Shown here piece by piece: positions 31,085 to 42,800 of a stretch of 64,000 nucleotides of DNA (positions are counted from its first letter, which is position 1; every line of letters starts with the position of its first letter). The stretch is from Mycobacterium noviomagense (GTDB taxonomy: Bacteria > Actinomycetota > Actinomycetes > Mycobacteriales > Mycobacteriaceae), in the NCBI RefSeq assembly GCF_010731635.1, contig NZ_AP022583.1:2356001-2420000 (forward strand), given 5' to 3'. The notes below the pieces were generated by a model. The model was not told where the DNA came from, searched no databases, and worked only from the letters and a program-made list of their open reading frames with translations. The translations under genes were made by a program, and so were the position numbers.

Positions 31085-32338
31085 ATGGCGATGCCTACCA
31101 CTCGCGCCGCCACCGGGCCACCCGTCGTTCGGCGGCGACCCAAGGACCGCAAGGCTCAGATCGCCCGCGTGGCGGCGGAGTCGTTCAGCGTGCTGGGCTA
31201 TCACGCGGTGAGCATGGAGGCGATCGCCGCTGAGGTGGGCATCTCCGCGGCCGCGCTGTACCGGCACTACGCGAACAAATACGACCTGTTCCGCGGTGCC
31301 GTCCTGAATCTCGGCCAACAACTCGTCGACTGCACCGACTTCGTTGACAATGAACCGGTCGATGCCGACCCGACGGCGACACTGGACCGATTGATCCACG
31401 CGCTGATCGACGTGACTTTGCTGAACCGGCAGTCCGGTGGGCTGTACCGGTGGCACGCACGCTACCTGCATGGCGACGACGAGGCGCAGCTGATGGACCA
31501 ATTGCGGGTGGTCAACCGTCGAATTCAGCGGCCGCTCACCGCGATTCGGCCGTCACTGAGCTCTCGAGAGCGCTGGACACTGTCGTCGGGATTGCTCAGC
31601 GTCATTGGCAGCATCGTCGACCACCGCGTACGGCTGCCGTCTGACCAGATCCGCGAGGTCATCGCCGCCGCCGCCACGGCGGTGCTGGCCGCGAAGCTCC
31701 CCCGCCCGAAAGACGTCCTCAAGCGGCCGGCGGCACCGCGCATCTTCTCCTCGGACGCCGGGGTCTACGAGGCGTTGCTCCACGCGTCGATGGTGTTGTT
31801 CCACGACCGTGGATACCCCGAGACCAGCATGGCGCAGATCGCCGCGGCCGTCGGCATCCCGGTATCCGGCATCTACCGGTACTTCTCCGGCAAGTCCGAG
31901 ATTTTGTCGACCGGTCTTCGCCGCGCCGCCGACCGGGTCTCCGCCCAGCTGGCGGCAGCCATGGACGGCCTCGGCGAACCGCGCGACGTTTTGAACCTGC
32001 TGATCGAGGCTTACGTGGCAACGTCTTTCGCCAACCCGGAGCTTGCCTCGATCTACTACACCGAGCGGGTCAACCTGTCACCGGCCGACCAGGAGTTGCT
32101 GCGCAACGTCCAGCGATCGACCATCGACTCCTGGGTGCGGCTGCTGACTGCCACACGCGGATTGGTGACCGCAACCCAGGCACGGTTTTTGGTGCATGGC
32201 GCGATGGCGTTGGTGGTCGACCTTGGACGGCTGGTCCACTACGAGGACTTGACCGACACCGGCTCCGACGAGTCGGCATACGCGCAGGCGTGTGTACGAA
32301 AACTGATGCAGGCTACGCTGTTTGGCGGTTGCGGATAA
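31085..32338 (+). CDS. Double TetR/AcrR-family transcriptional regulator
   Basis: 417 residues made of two TetR units in one chain. The first HTH is at about 22-70 (QIARVAAESFSVLGYHAVSM, ISAAALYRHYANKYDLF), the second at about 226-285 (MVLFHDRGYPETSMAQIAAA, IPVSGIYRYFSGKSEIL); each is followed by a helical ligand-binding part. Such fusions mimic a TetR dimer in one polypeptide. ATG 31085 is used. The ligand is unknown; the divergent small membrane operon is one possible target, the monooxygenase region downstream another. The 3' end overlaps the convergent DoxX-like gene. Confidence 0.88.
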   Translation: MAMPTTRAATGPPVVRRRPKDRKAQIARVAAESFSVLGYHAVSMEAIAAEVGISAAALYRHYANKYDLFRGAVLNLGQQLVDCTDFVDNEPVDADPTATLDRLIHALIDVTLLNRQSGGLYRWHARYLHGDDEAQLMDQLRVVNRRIQRPLTAIRPSLSSRERWTLSSGLLSVIGSIVDHRVRLPSDQIREVIAAAATAVLAAKLPRPKDVLKRPAAPRIFSSDAGVYEALLHASMVLFHDRGYPETSMAQIAAAVGIPVSGIYRYFSGKSEILSTGLRRAADRVSAQLAAAMDGLGEPRDVLNLLIEAYVATSFANPELASIYYTERVNLSPADQELLRNVQRSTIDSWVRLLTATRGLVTATQARFLVHGAMALVVDLGRLVHYEDLTDTGSDESAYAQACVRKLMQATLFGGCG

Positions 32339-32588
32339 CGCTACCGACCAGGTACCCGGCGTAGCCGATCAACCCGACGATCGTCAGGCTCCGAGTCTTT
32401 GGGTTGCTGAAACCCAGGCCCAGCACCGTCTCGATTCCGCCGTTGGTGTAGATATGACGGCGGGTGCGGCGCGGGAACACCGGCTTGACGATCGGTTCCC
32501 ACAACTGCGGGCTGGCGAAGTGGGTCAGCCCAGCACCGGCCAAAGCCAAACCGGAGAACCATGCGACGCGCCTACTTCTCCTCGACAT
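32313..32588 (-). CDS. Small DoxX-like membrane protein
   Basis: 91 residues with hydrophobic segments near 8-25 and 66-84. The pattern THFASPQLWEPIVKPVFP followed by IYTNGGIETVLGLG resembles DoxX-like proteins, though it is shorter than usual. Function is unknown. It lies 8 bp downstream of the monooxygenase gene on the same strand, so the two are probably one operon. Its 3' end overlaps tetR by 26 bp. Confidence 0.65.
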   Translation of the reverse strand: MSRRSRRVAWFSGLALAGAGLTHFASPQLWEPIVKPVFPRRTRRHIYTNGGIETVLGLGFSNPKTRSLTIVGLIGYAGYLVGSVIRNRQTA

Positions 32589-32596
32589 CGGTCCTC

Positions 32597-34081
32597 CTAG
32601 GCGATCGCGTAGTCGCTCAGCGGGAATCGCGACCCTTCCCGGACCGCATTGCGCCTCGATGTGGGTCGCAACAGGGTGGCCTCGCCATGGTGGTTGAAGT
32701 AGTAGGACCGCGACGTGGCGCAGTTGCCGCGGTAGAACACCGAGTTGTCGAGCGCCTTGGTCATCCGGTCCAGGAAACGCGCGTTGGCTTCTTCGGTGAC
32801 CTCGAACGTTGTTGCGCCCCGGCGCTTGACTTCACCGAACAGCCGGTCCATGTGCCGCATCTGGTATTCCATCGTGTTGAAGAACGACAAGCCGGAAAAG
32901 GCGAACGGGCTGGCCAGGCTGAGGTAGTTGGGGAAATACGGGATCGACACCCCTTGGTAGGCCTGGAACCTGTTCTCCCGCCACCACTTTCCGAGGTTTC
33001 GGCCCTGCCGGCCGATCACCTCGATAGCCGGGAAATTGGCGTCCCACAGATCGAATCCCGTCGCGAGGACCAGGGTGTCGATCTGGGTCGTGTGGCCGTC
33101 CGCGGTGACGATACCGTCGGGTTCGATCCGCTCGATGCTGTTGGTCTCCAGGTGCACGTGCGGTTTGGTGAAGGTGCGGTAGTAACTGTTGGACCACGTC
33201 GGCCGCTTGCAGCCGAAGTCGTAGTCGGGCGTCAACTTGCGGCGCAGCTCCTTGTCACGCACCGAGATGAACCGGTTGATCTTCGCCAGGTCCGCCGCGG
33301 CGATGTTCAGCCGCCGAAACTGCCGGTAGTGCAGCACGGCGGTGACCGTCCCCAGCTCGAAAAGCGTGTCGGTCACCAGCCGGAAGGCTCGGTGCACCAA
33401 CGGCACCCGGGAGAATACCTTCTGCAGCCAGGGCGGGATGCTGAAGTCGATCTTGGGGACGACGTGGATCGCGGTGCGCTGGTAGACGGTCAGGTCGGCG
33501 GCCTGTTTGGCCAGTTCGGGGATCAGCTGCACAGCGGTCGCGCCGGTGCCGATGATCGCAACCCGACGACCCGTGAACTCGTAGCTGTCATCCCAGGCGG
33601 TGGTATGGATGATCTTGCCGTCGAAGCTGGCGATGCCAGGGATATCCGGCATGTGGGGCTGTGACAAGAAGCCGGTTGCGGTGATCAAAAAGCGAGTGGT
33701 CAAGGTTTCACCGCCCGCCAAAGCGACCCGCCACAACTTCACGTCCTCGTCCCAACGGGCTCCTTCGACCGTCGTGTTGAACCGCATGTACCGGCGTACG
33801 TCGTGCTTGTCGGCAACCCGTTCGGCATATTGCTTGAGCTCGTGGCCCGGCGCGAACAACCGCGACCAATACGGATTGGGTTCGAACCAGTACGAATACG
33901 TCGTCGAGGGGATGTCGACGGCAAGGCCGGGATAGCGATTGACATGCCAGGTTCCCCCGAGATCCGCCTCACGATCCAGGATGACCATGTTGTCGTATCC
34001 GAGGCGCCTGAGCTGGATGGCCGCGCCGATGCCGCCGAAGCCTGCGCCAACGATGACGAAGTCATACTGCGGTGAATCCAT
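32597..34081 (-). CDS. Baeyer-Villiger flavin monooxygenase
   Basis: 494 residues. It shows the FAD motif GAGFGGIG (near residue 11), the NADPH motif IIGTGATAVQLIPEL, and the diagnostic FxGxxxHxxxW fingerprint as FDGKIIHTTAW, with an ATGFLSQP segment before it. These define type I Baeyer-Villiger monooxygenases, which turn ketones into esters or lactones using NADPH and O2. Mycobacteria carry many, EthA among them; this one cannot be tied to a named enzyme. ATG 34081 is chosen. Co-transcription with the DoxX-like gene is likely. Confidence 0.92.
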   Translation of the reverse strand: MDSPQYDFVIVGAGFGGIGAAIQLRRLGYDNMVILDREADLGGTWHVNRYPGLAVDIPSTTYSYWFEPNPYWSRLFAPGHELKQYAERVADKHDVRRYMRFNTTVEGARWDEDVKLWRVALAGGETLTTRFLITATGFLSQPHMPDIPGIASFDGKIIHTTAWDDSYEFTGRRVAIIGTGATAVQLIPELAKQAADLTVYQRTAIHVVPKIDFSIPPWLQKVFSRVPLVHRAFRLVTDTLFELGTVTAVLHYRQFRRLNIAAADLAKINRFISVRDKELRRKLTPDYDFGCKRPTWSNSYYRTFTKPHVHLETNSIERIEPDGIVTADGHTTQIDTLVLATGFDLWDANFPAIEVIGRQGRNLGKWWRENRFQAYQGVSIPYFPNYLSLASPFAFSGLSFFNTMEYQMRHMDRLFGEVKRRGATTFEVTEEANARFLDRMTKALDNSVFYRGNCATSRSYYFNHHGEATLLRPTSRRNAVREGSRFPLSDYAIA

Positions 34082-34142
34082 GACGCGACTATACAGAACC
34101 CGCGGTACCGGCAAGAAGCTCAAGCCAGCTGCGTGCCGCCTT

Positions 34143-34520
34143 CTAGGCGCTGGAACTTTTGTCCTGGGCCGTCTTGCTTTGATGCGTCTTCGAGCCGGCG
34201 GTGCGGCTGCGCTTGTCTGATTTCAGCCGCATGTTGGCGGCGCGCAGGGCGGCGTTGTCGTCTTCTAGGTCCAAAATGCGTGCGATGCCTGCCAAGTTGA
34301 CGCCAGCGGCGACCAACTCGGTGATGCGCTGCAGCCGAACCAAATCGTCCGCGCTGTAGCGGCGGGTACCGCCCTCACTGCGGGCCGGTGTGACGAGGCC
34401 ATGGCGTTCGTAGAGCCGCAGGGACTGCGTGCCCGCCCCGGAAAGTTCAGCGGCCACGGAGATGCCGTACACGCCCTGATCGGGGGCAGGCACACCCCCC
34501 GGCACGGGCTGATCGCTCAT
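34143..34520 (-). CDS. MerR-family HspR-like regulator
   Basis: 125 residues. The MerR helix-turn-helix starts [27 protein letters not shown] and continues [11 protein letters not shown] and [14 protein letters not shown], close to HspR, the repressor of heat-shock genes in actinobacteria. A short coiled region and a Lys/Ser-rich tail follow. It diverges from the hsp18 gene at 34660, with two palindromes between them, so regulation of hsp18 and of itself is likely. ATG 34520 is used. Confidence 0.88.
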   Translation of the reverse strand: MSDQPVPGGVPAPDQGVYGISVAAELSGAGTQSLRLYERHGLVTPARSEGGTRRYSADDLVRLQRITELVAAGVNLAGIARILDLEDDNAALRAANMRLKSDKRSRTAGSKTHQSKTAQDKSSSA

Positions 34521-34566
34521 GGCAGCACCGTTGGAATCCCTCACAGAAAACCTATTTACCACACTT

Positions 34567-34619
34567 GCACTGCTTTCGCATCAGTGCTATATCAAATCTG
34601 TATTCTGCGACATAGATTT
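34567..34619. promoter_or_regulatory. Two palindromes in the merR-hsp18 divergent promoter
   Basis: GCACTG-N9-CAGTGC (34567-34587) and AAATCT-N14-AGATTT (34594-34619) are perfect 6-bp inverted repeats within an AT-rich 139-bp region. They are candidate operators for the MerR protein or, for the second, part of a promoter. Neither matches the HAIR consensus (CTTGAGT-N7-ACTCAAG) bound by HspR of other actinobacteria. Confidence 0.5.
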
Positions 34620-34659
34620 ATGCCGCACCGGACCTCAGATAGAGCTAGGGGTGACCATG

Positions 34660-35109
34660 ATGCTGATGCGTACGGACCCGTTCCGGGAGCTGGACCGCCT
34701 CACCCAGCAACTACCGGGCACCGCCGCCCGCCCAGCCGCTATGCCGATGGACGCGTGGCGGGAGGGTGACAAGTTCGTCGTCGAGTTCGACCTCCCGGGC
34801 ATCAACGAAGACTCGCTGGACCTCGGGATCGAGCGCAATGTGGTGACGGTGCGGGCGGAGCGCCCGGGCGTCGACCCGAACCACGAGATGCTGGCCGCCG
34901 AGCGGCCCCGAGGAGTGTTCAGCCGCCAGTTGGTACTCGGCGAAAACCTCGACACCGACCGGATCGAGGCCTCCTACCACGATGGCGTCTTGCGGCTGGA
35001 CATCCCCGTCGCCGAGCGGGCCAAGCCACGGAAGATCACCGTCGCGCACGGCAACGGGCACCAGCCCGTCGGCGACACGACCGCCCAGCGGGAAGCCGTC
35101 AACGCCTAA
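34660..35109 (+). CDS. hsp18: Hsp20-family small heat-shock protein (18 kDa antigen)
   Basis: 149 residues, matching the M. leprae 18 kDa antigen nearly end to end ([71 protein letters not shown]). It is an alpha-crystallin type chaperone that holds unfolding proteins. ATG 34660 matches the M. leprae start; ATG 34657 and GTG 34651 are upstream in frame. An AGGGG ribosome site is at 34646-34651. As I recall, M. tuberculosis lacks a direct orthologue. The divergent MerR gene is its probable regulator. Confidence 0.92.
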   Translation: MLMRTDPFRELDRLTQQLPGTAARPAAMPMDAWREGDKFVVEFDLPGINEDSLDLGIERNVVTVRAERPGVDPNHEMLAAERPRGVFSRQLVLGENLDTDRIEASYHDGVLRLDIPVAERAKPRKITVAHGNGHQPVGDTTAQREAVNA

Positions 35110-35117
35110 GTCGTCCG

Positions 35118-35315
35118 GTGGGCGACGCGGCGGAGCGATCCGCAACGGCGGCAACGGTTCTCGGCGCTGGCGAGCCGGCGCACCTCCCGGACGCCGGGCA
35201 GCGGCACTGCCTCCCACCCGACACGGTAGTGCTGTTGGCCGGGGACGCTTGCGCTGCGGGCCCGCCGCCGCCCACCGGCACCTCCAGGTGCCCCCCGTGC
35301 TCAGGCCCGCAGTAG
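35118..35315 (+). CDS. Small hypothetical ORF after hsp18
   Basis: A 65-codon frame from GTG 35118. The product is Ala/Pro/Gly-rich with a CPPC near its end and no recognised domain. It starts 8 bp after hsp18 and fills the 190-bp gap to the convergent hydrolase gene, overlapping its end by 15 bp. It could be a real small protein or chance in high-GC DNA; no clear ribosome site is seen. Confidence 0.25.
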   Translation: MGDAAERSATAATVLGAGEPAHLPDAGQRHCLPPDTVVLLAGDACAAGPPPPTGTSRCPPCSGPQ

Positions 35316-35917
35316 CTGCAGGGCCGTGTCGACCGCGAGCGCGGGCACGTCGTCGGTTTTCGAGCGCAGGTCGTGTCGGGCGCCCGTGATCTGGAGGACC
35401 TGTGTCGGCGCGGGTATCAATGCGGCGGCAGCGCGTATCTCGTCGGGTGTGCCGAACGGGTCGGAAGTGCCGTGGGTGAACACCGTCGGCACCGCGATCG
35501 CGGACAGGTGCTCGATGCGCAGACGTTCCGGCTTGCTCGGCGGATGCAGCGGATAAGAGAACAGCATCAGCAGGTCCGCCTGTGCCGAACCGTCCGCTAC
35601 CACCATCGAGGTCTGCCGCCCGCCGTAGGAATGCCCGCCGGCGATCAACGGCCCGTTGGCGAGGCCGCGACACACCTCGATCGCCTCGACGATCCCGGCG
35701 CGGTCAGCGCCGCCCGAGCCCGACGGCGGGCCCGTCGGCCGGCGCCGCCGGTAGGGCAGGTTGTAGCGCACCGCCAGCCACCCGCGCCGCGCCCACTCCT
35801 GGCAAACCTGTTGCAGTAGCGGCGATTCCCGGCTTCCGCCGGCACCGTGGGTCAACACCACCACACCGGTCGTCTCACCGTCGGGTTCATGCGCGACACC
35901 GGCGATGCGCTCGAGAT

Positions 35918-35921
<4 letters not shown>
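35301..35921 (-). CDS. Alpha/beta hydrolase (Rv0421c homologue)
   Basis: 206 residues of the dienelactone hydrolase/KANL3-Tex30-like alpha/beta hydrolase group. It has VVLTHGAGGS (oxyanion loop), the nucleophile elbow GGHSYGG, THGTSDPFG with the acid and ITGARHDLR with the His. The substrate is unknown. ATG 35921 overlaps the thiD stop by 4 bp (ATGA), so it is read from the thiC-thiD operon and falls under the TPP riboswitch. Confidence 0.88.
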
Positions 35922-38470
<2,549 letters not shown>

Positions 38471-38573
38471 ATGTGATGGTGTCCACGCTAGCGCAGCACG
38501 ACAGCAGTGCACACCCCGATGATCCGGACCAATCGGAGCCTGGAAGCTGTGGCTGCCAAGTGCCCGGCGTGGG

Positions 38574-39302
38574 ATGATCGCCAACGTGCAACACAAGCCC
38601 AATAGCGCGGGCGCACCGGCGGACGGCAAACCCGTAACCGCGGCGATGGCGTCTGTCGCCGGCGAGAACCTGAACGTCGGTGCCTTCCGCTTTTGGTTTA
38701 TCGGCCAGCGTTGGGAGTGGTCCGACGAGGTGGCAAGGATGCACGGCTACGAGCCCGGGTCGGTGCAGCCGACGACCGAACTGATGTTGTCGCACAAGCA
38801 TCCCGACGATCGCGCGCACGTCCAGGAGCTTCTGGACTACGCACTGCAGTCGCAGGCGTCGTTCTCCAGTCGTCACCGCTTTATCGACACCGCTGGCAAG
38901 GTGCACGACGCGATCGTGGTGGCCGACCGGATGCTGGACGACAACGGCACAGTGGTGGGCACGGAAGGCTACTACATCGACCTCACCGACGTCTTCGACG
39001 AGACCCGCGACGAGACCCGTCAGGAGGTTCTCGACGAGGCCTTGCCGGATGTGCTGGAAGCCCGGGCGGTGATCGAGCAAGCCAAGGGCATGCTGATGGC
39101 CATCTATCGGATCAGCGCCGACCAGGCCTTCCGCATCCTGCAGTGGCGCTCGCAGGAGACCAACACCAAACTGCGGGTGCTGGCAAGGCAGCTGGTCTCT
39201 GAAGTGGTCACCCTGGTGCCCACGTCCTCAGCGGTGCAAACCCAGTTCGACCACCTGCTGCTGACGGTCCACGAGCGCATCGCGTCCGAGCCTGCTAAGT
39301 AA
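38574..39302 (+). CDS. PAS-ANTAR RNA-binding regulator
   Basis: 242 residues. A PAS domain lies at about 40-140 (WEWSDEVARMHGYEPG, HPDDRAHVQELLDYAL, RHRFIDTAGKVHDAIVVADR). An ANTAR domain follows at about 158-212 (LEARAVIEQAKGMLMAIYRIS, AFRILQWRSQETNTKLRVLA), the fold that binds paired RNA hairpins to prevent transcription termination. PAS-ANTAR proteins are frequent in mycobacteria. The ATG at 38574 is listed; GTG 38586 is possible. It lies 155 bp ahead of the STAS gene, so a link to that pathway is plausible but unproven. Confidence 0.88.
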   Translation: MIANVQHKPNSAGAPADGKPVTAAMASVAGENLNVGAFRFWFIGQRWEWSDEVARMHGYEPGSVQPTTELMLSHKHPDDRAHVQELLDYALQSQASFSSRHRFIDTAGKVHDAIVVADRMLDDNGTVVGTEGYYIDLTDVFDETRDETRQEVLDEALPDVLEARAVIEQAKGMLMAIYRISADQAFRILQWRSQETNTKLRVLARQLVSEVVTLVPTSSAVQTQFDHLLLTVHERIASEPAK

Positions 39303-39456
39303 CGGCGACGGTCCCTACCAACTGGACCTGACCCCGGGTTAGGCTCTGAATCATCTTGTACGGCGAAGACGGCGGATCGGGCACCGCGCCTTGTCTCTCG
39401 ACCGGACCCTGCACACATGGTCTTAGGGCCGGCTGGAAGGAGCCGAGGCGAAAGCA

Positions 39457-39828
39457 ATGGAAGCGTTGACGGTCCACCGTGAGCATGACGACGACGGGAT
39501 CGTGGTACGGGTCAAGGGCGACATCGACTCTGGCACCGTCGGCGACCTCGTCACCGAGCTGACAACCGCGCTGAACCTAGCCTCCACGCACCCGGCTCGG
39601 CTGCTCGTCGTCGACCTGCAGGCGGTGACCTTCTTCGGAAGTGCCGGCCTGAACGCGGTGCTCAACTGTCACGACCAAGGCGCCGCCGCAGGGACATCGG
39701 TTCGTCTCGTGGCCAACCACGCCGAGGTGGTGCGCCCTATCGAGGTGACAAACCTGGACGGGGTGCTCGACGTCTATCCCACGCTCGACGACGCGCTGCG
39801 CTCACCCGAACCCGACAACCAAGCATGA
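39457..39828 (+). CDS. STAS-domain anti-anti-sigma factor
   Basis: A 123-residue single STAS domain. Signatures are VVRVKGDIDSGTVGDLVTEL and VVDLQAVTFFGSAGLNAVL, in which the phosphorylatable Ser of RsbV-type proteins is kept although the usual Asp before it is Gly. Its ATG has GAAGGAG upstream. The stop overlaps the start of the 1279-residue protein by 4 bp (ATGA), which contains both a PP2C phosphatase and an RsbW-like kinase able to act on it. Confidence 0.9.
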   Translation: MEALTVHREHDDDGIVVRVKGDIDSGTVGDLVTELTTALNLASTHPARLLVVDLQAVTFFGSAGLNAVLNCHDQGAAAGTSVRLVANHAEVVRPIEVTNLDGVLDVYPTLDDALRSPEPDNQA

Positions 39829-42800
39829 GCCGGCCCGGCGCCTTGCCGGCCGACCTTGCCGCGGCGGTCGCGCTGGGTGGCGAGATGGGACGTCGGTTCG
39901 CCGAATTCGATTGGGCTGCACACCCATTGGGCTCCCCTGAGCACTGGCCCGTCGAGATGCGCACCATGGTTGCGACGACGCTGACTTCGCGGTTTCCGAT
40001 CGTGCTCTGGCTGGGGCCGCAGGATCTGTTCTTGGTCTACAACGACGCCTACGTTCCGATTTTCGGTGACCGTCACCCGGCGTCGCTCGGGCGGCGCGGC
40101 CGCGAAGTGTGGTGGGACATCTGGGACCAGATCGGGCCCATGCTCGACAGTGTCATCGCCACCGGGAAGGCCACCTGGTCCGACGACTTGATGCTGCCTA
40201 TCGTCACCGGTGGCCGCCGGCAAGAACGGCGCTTCACCTTCAGCTACGGCCCGCTGCTGGGAGATGACAAGGTACACGGCGTATTTGCGGCGGTCAGCGA
40301 GACGACCGAGCGGGTCTTGAGCCAACGCCGCATGCAGGTGCTCAACGCGGTCGGGTCTGCGGTGATGGAGACCCGAACGATCGACGACGCGGTGGCCGCC
40401 GCGGTTGCGGTGTGCGCCGAGCAACCCGCCGATCTGGCGTTTGTCGCCGTCTACGTCAGCGACCCGCAGAGCGGGGACATCACGCTACGGGGTACGACAT
40501 CTTCGGTGCGGTCGTTGTTGCCGAGCTCTCTGGCGGCGGTGACCGAGTTCCATCCGACGGGGCGATCGCGCGGTGAAGCGCACGTCATCGACGACGTCGC
40601 AGCGGTGATTCCCGGCATTGGCGCATTGGGCGACGACTGCCCTGAGCAGGCGCTTGTGTTGCCGGTGGGTGAGGAGGCGACGGCCGGGGCGTTGCTGATC
40701 GGACTGAATCCGCGTCTGCGGTTCGACACCCAATACCGCGGTTTCTGCGAACTACTCGCCGACCAGCTCTCCTCTGCTTTGGCCTCGGCGGTTTCGTACG
40801 AGCAGCAACGACAGCGAGCCGAAGCGCTAGCCGAACTCGACCGCGCCAAGACAGCCTTTTTGACGAATGTCAGCCACGAGTTCCGCACGCCGCTGACCCT
40901 GCTGCTTGGGCCGCTCGAGGATGCGTTGGCCGAAGCCGAGCCGGAAAGCGTGCTCGCCGAGCGGCTCAGCACGGCCCGGCGTAATGCCCAGCGACTGCGG
41001 CGCTTGGTGGACTCCCTGCTCGATTTCTCCCGGATCGAAGCCGGCCGGGCCGCCGCAAGGCTGGTGTGCACCGACGTCGGCGCACTGACCGCGAACATCG
41101 CCTCGTCGTTCACCGAACTCTGCCAGCGCGCCGGACTTGACCTCGTGATCGACTGCCCGCCGGTGCTGGCCGACATCGACCCGGACATGTGGGAGACGAT
41201 CATCCTCAACTTGCTGTCCAATGCGGTGAAATACACGATGCAGGGCACGATTTCGGTCGAGGCGCGCAGCGACTCGGAAGGGTGCCGCATCAGCATCCGC
41301 GACACCGGTGTCGGTATCGCCGAGGACGACCTGAAAAGGCTGGGGGAGCGCTTCTTTCGCGCCGACACCGGCCGCGGACGCAGCGTGGAGGGCACCGGGA
41401 TCGGCTTGTCGCTGGTGCGCGGGCTCGTCGAGCTGCTGCACGGAACCGTGGAGATCGACAGCGAACCGGACGGCGGCACCACCGTCACCATTTGGCTGCC
41501 CCTGTCGCTCGACAGCAGACCCGTGGAGCATGTGCCTGCCGGGCTCGAGGACAACCCCTACGTCGTGGAGGCAAGCCAGTGGCTGGCGGGAGCCCGGCTG
41601 CCCGACGGATCCTCGGAGCGACGCCGCGAGCTGGTCCTGGTCGCCGACGACAACGCCGACATGCGCGCTCATCTGCAGCGCGTGCTATCCCCGCACTGGG
41701 ACACGGTTTTCGTCGCCGACGGCAAATCGGCGTTGAACGCCACCCGCGAGCTCCGCCCGGATGCGGTGGTGACTGACGTGATGATGCCGGAGATGGACGG
41801 GTTCAGCTTCGTTGCCGCGATTCGCGCCGATCCGGAGCTGGCGGCGACTCCGGTGTTGATGTTGTCGGCCCGGGCCGGCGCCGAAGCGGTCAGCGAAGGC
41901 TACGCCGGCGGCGCAGATGACTACCTGCCCAAACCCTTCCGCTCCCAGGAGCTCATCGATCGGCTCGCGGCGCGGTTGTCGGCGGCCGCCCGTGAGCGCG
42001 CGAGTCAGCGACAGCGGGAAGCCGAGGTGCGACGGGCCGCCGCATTGGCCGAACTCGACACGGCGCTGGAGTCCGCCGACTCGGTAGCCGAAATCCTCGA
42101 AGCGCTGTCTGGTTTATCGCTCGGTGGATCCGAGGCTCCCGCGGTGATCTCGCTCGGTGTACTCGACCGGCAAGCGAAGATTGTGCGATTCGAATTCGCC
42201 GGTGCGGTTCCCGCGGAGTACCGCGACCGCTACCACGTGGCGTCGTTGGACGCGCCGCTGGTGCCGGTCGACGTCATCAAGACCGGCGAGCCGATGATCA
42301 TCCCCGACACCTTCGCTCTGCCCGCGCGATATCAGCACGTCGTGCAGCAAACCGAAAGCGGTGTCCGCGCCTGCGTCAGCCAGCCGTTGCGCGATCACGG
42401 TGGTCGCGTCATCGGCTCGCTGGGGTTGCTGTGGGCAACCCCGCGGCAGTTCGACCCGGTCGAGCTCGAGTTGTTCGCTCGGATGGCCCAGCACACCCAG
42501 TCGGCGCTCGACCGGATTTGCGCCCTGGAGCGGGAGCGCCATATCGCCGTCGAATTTCAAGAACAACTTCTCGACCTCGACCGTGGGCAGACGGCTGCAG
42601 TGGTTGCGGCCGTGTACCAGCCGGCGGCGGAGGCGATGCGGGTCGGCGGCGACTGGTACCTGGTCACCCCGCTCGACCGCCCCGGCAGGGTCGGCATATC
42701 TGTCGGAGACGTGGTCGGACACGGGTTATCCGCCGCGATTGTGATGAGCAGGCTGCGCGCCGCAGTGGCGGCAACGGCCCTCACCCATTCCGATCCTGCA

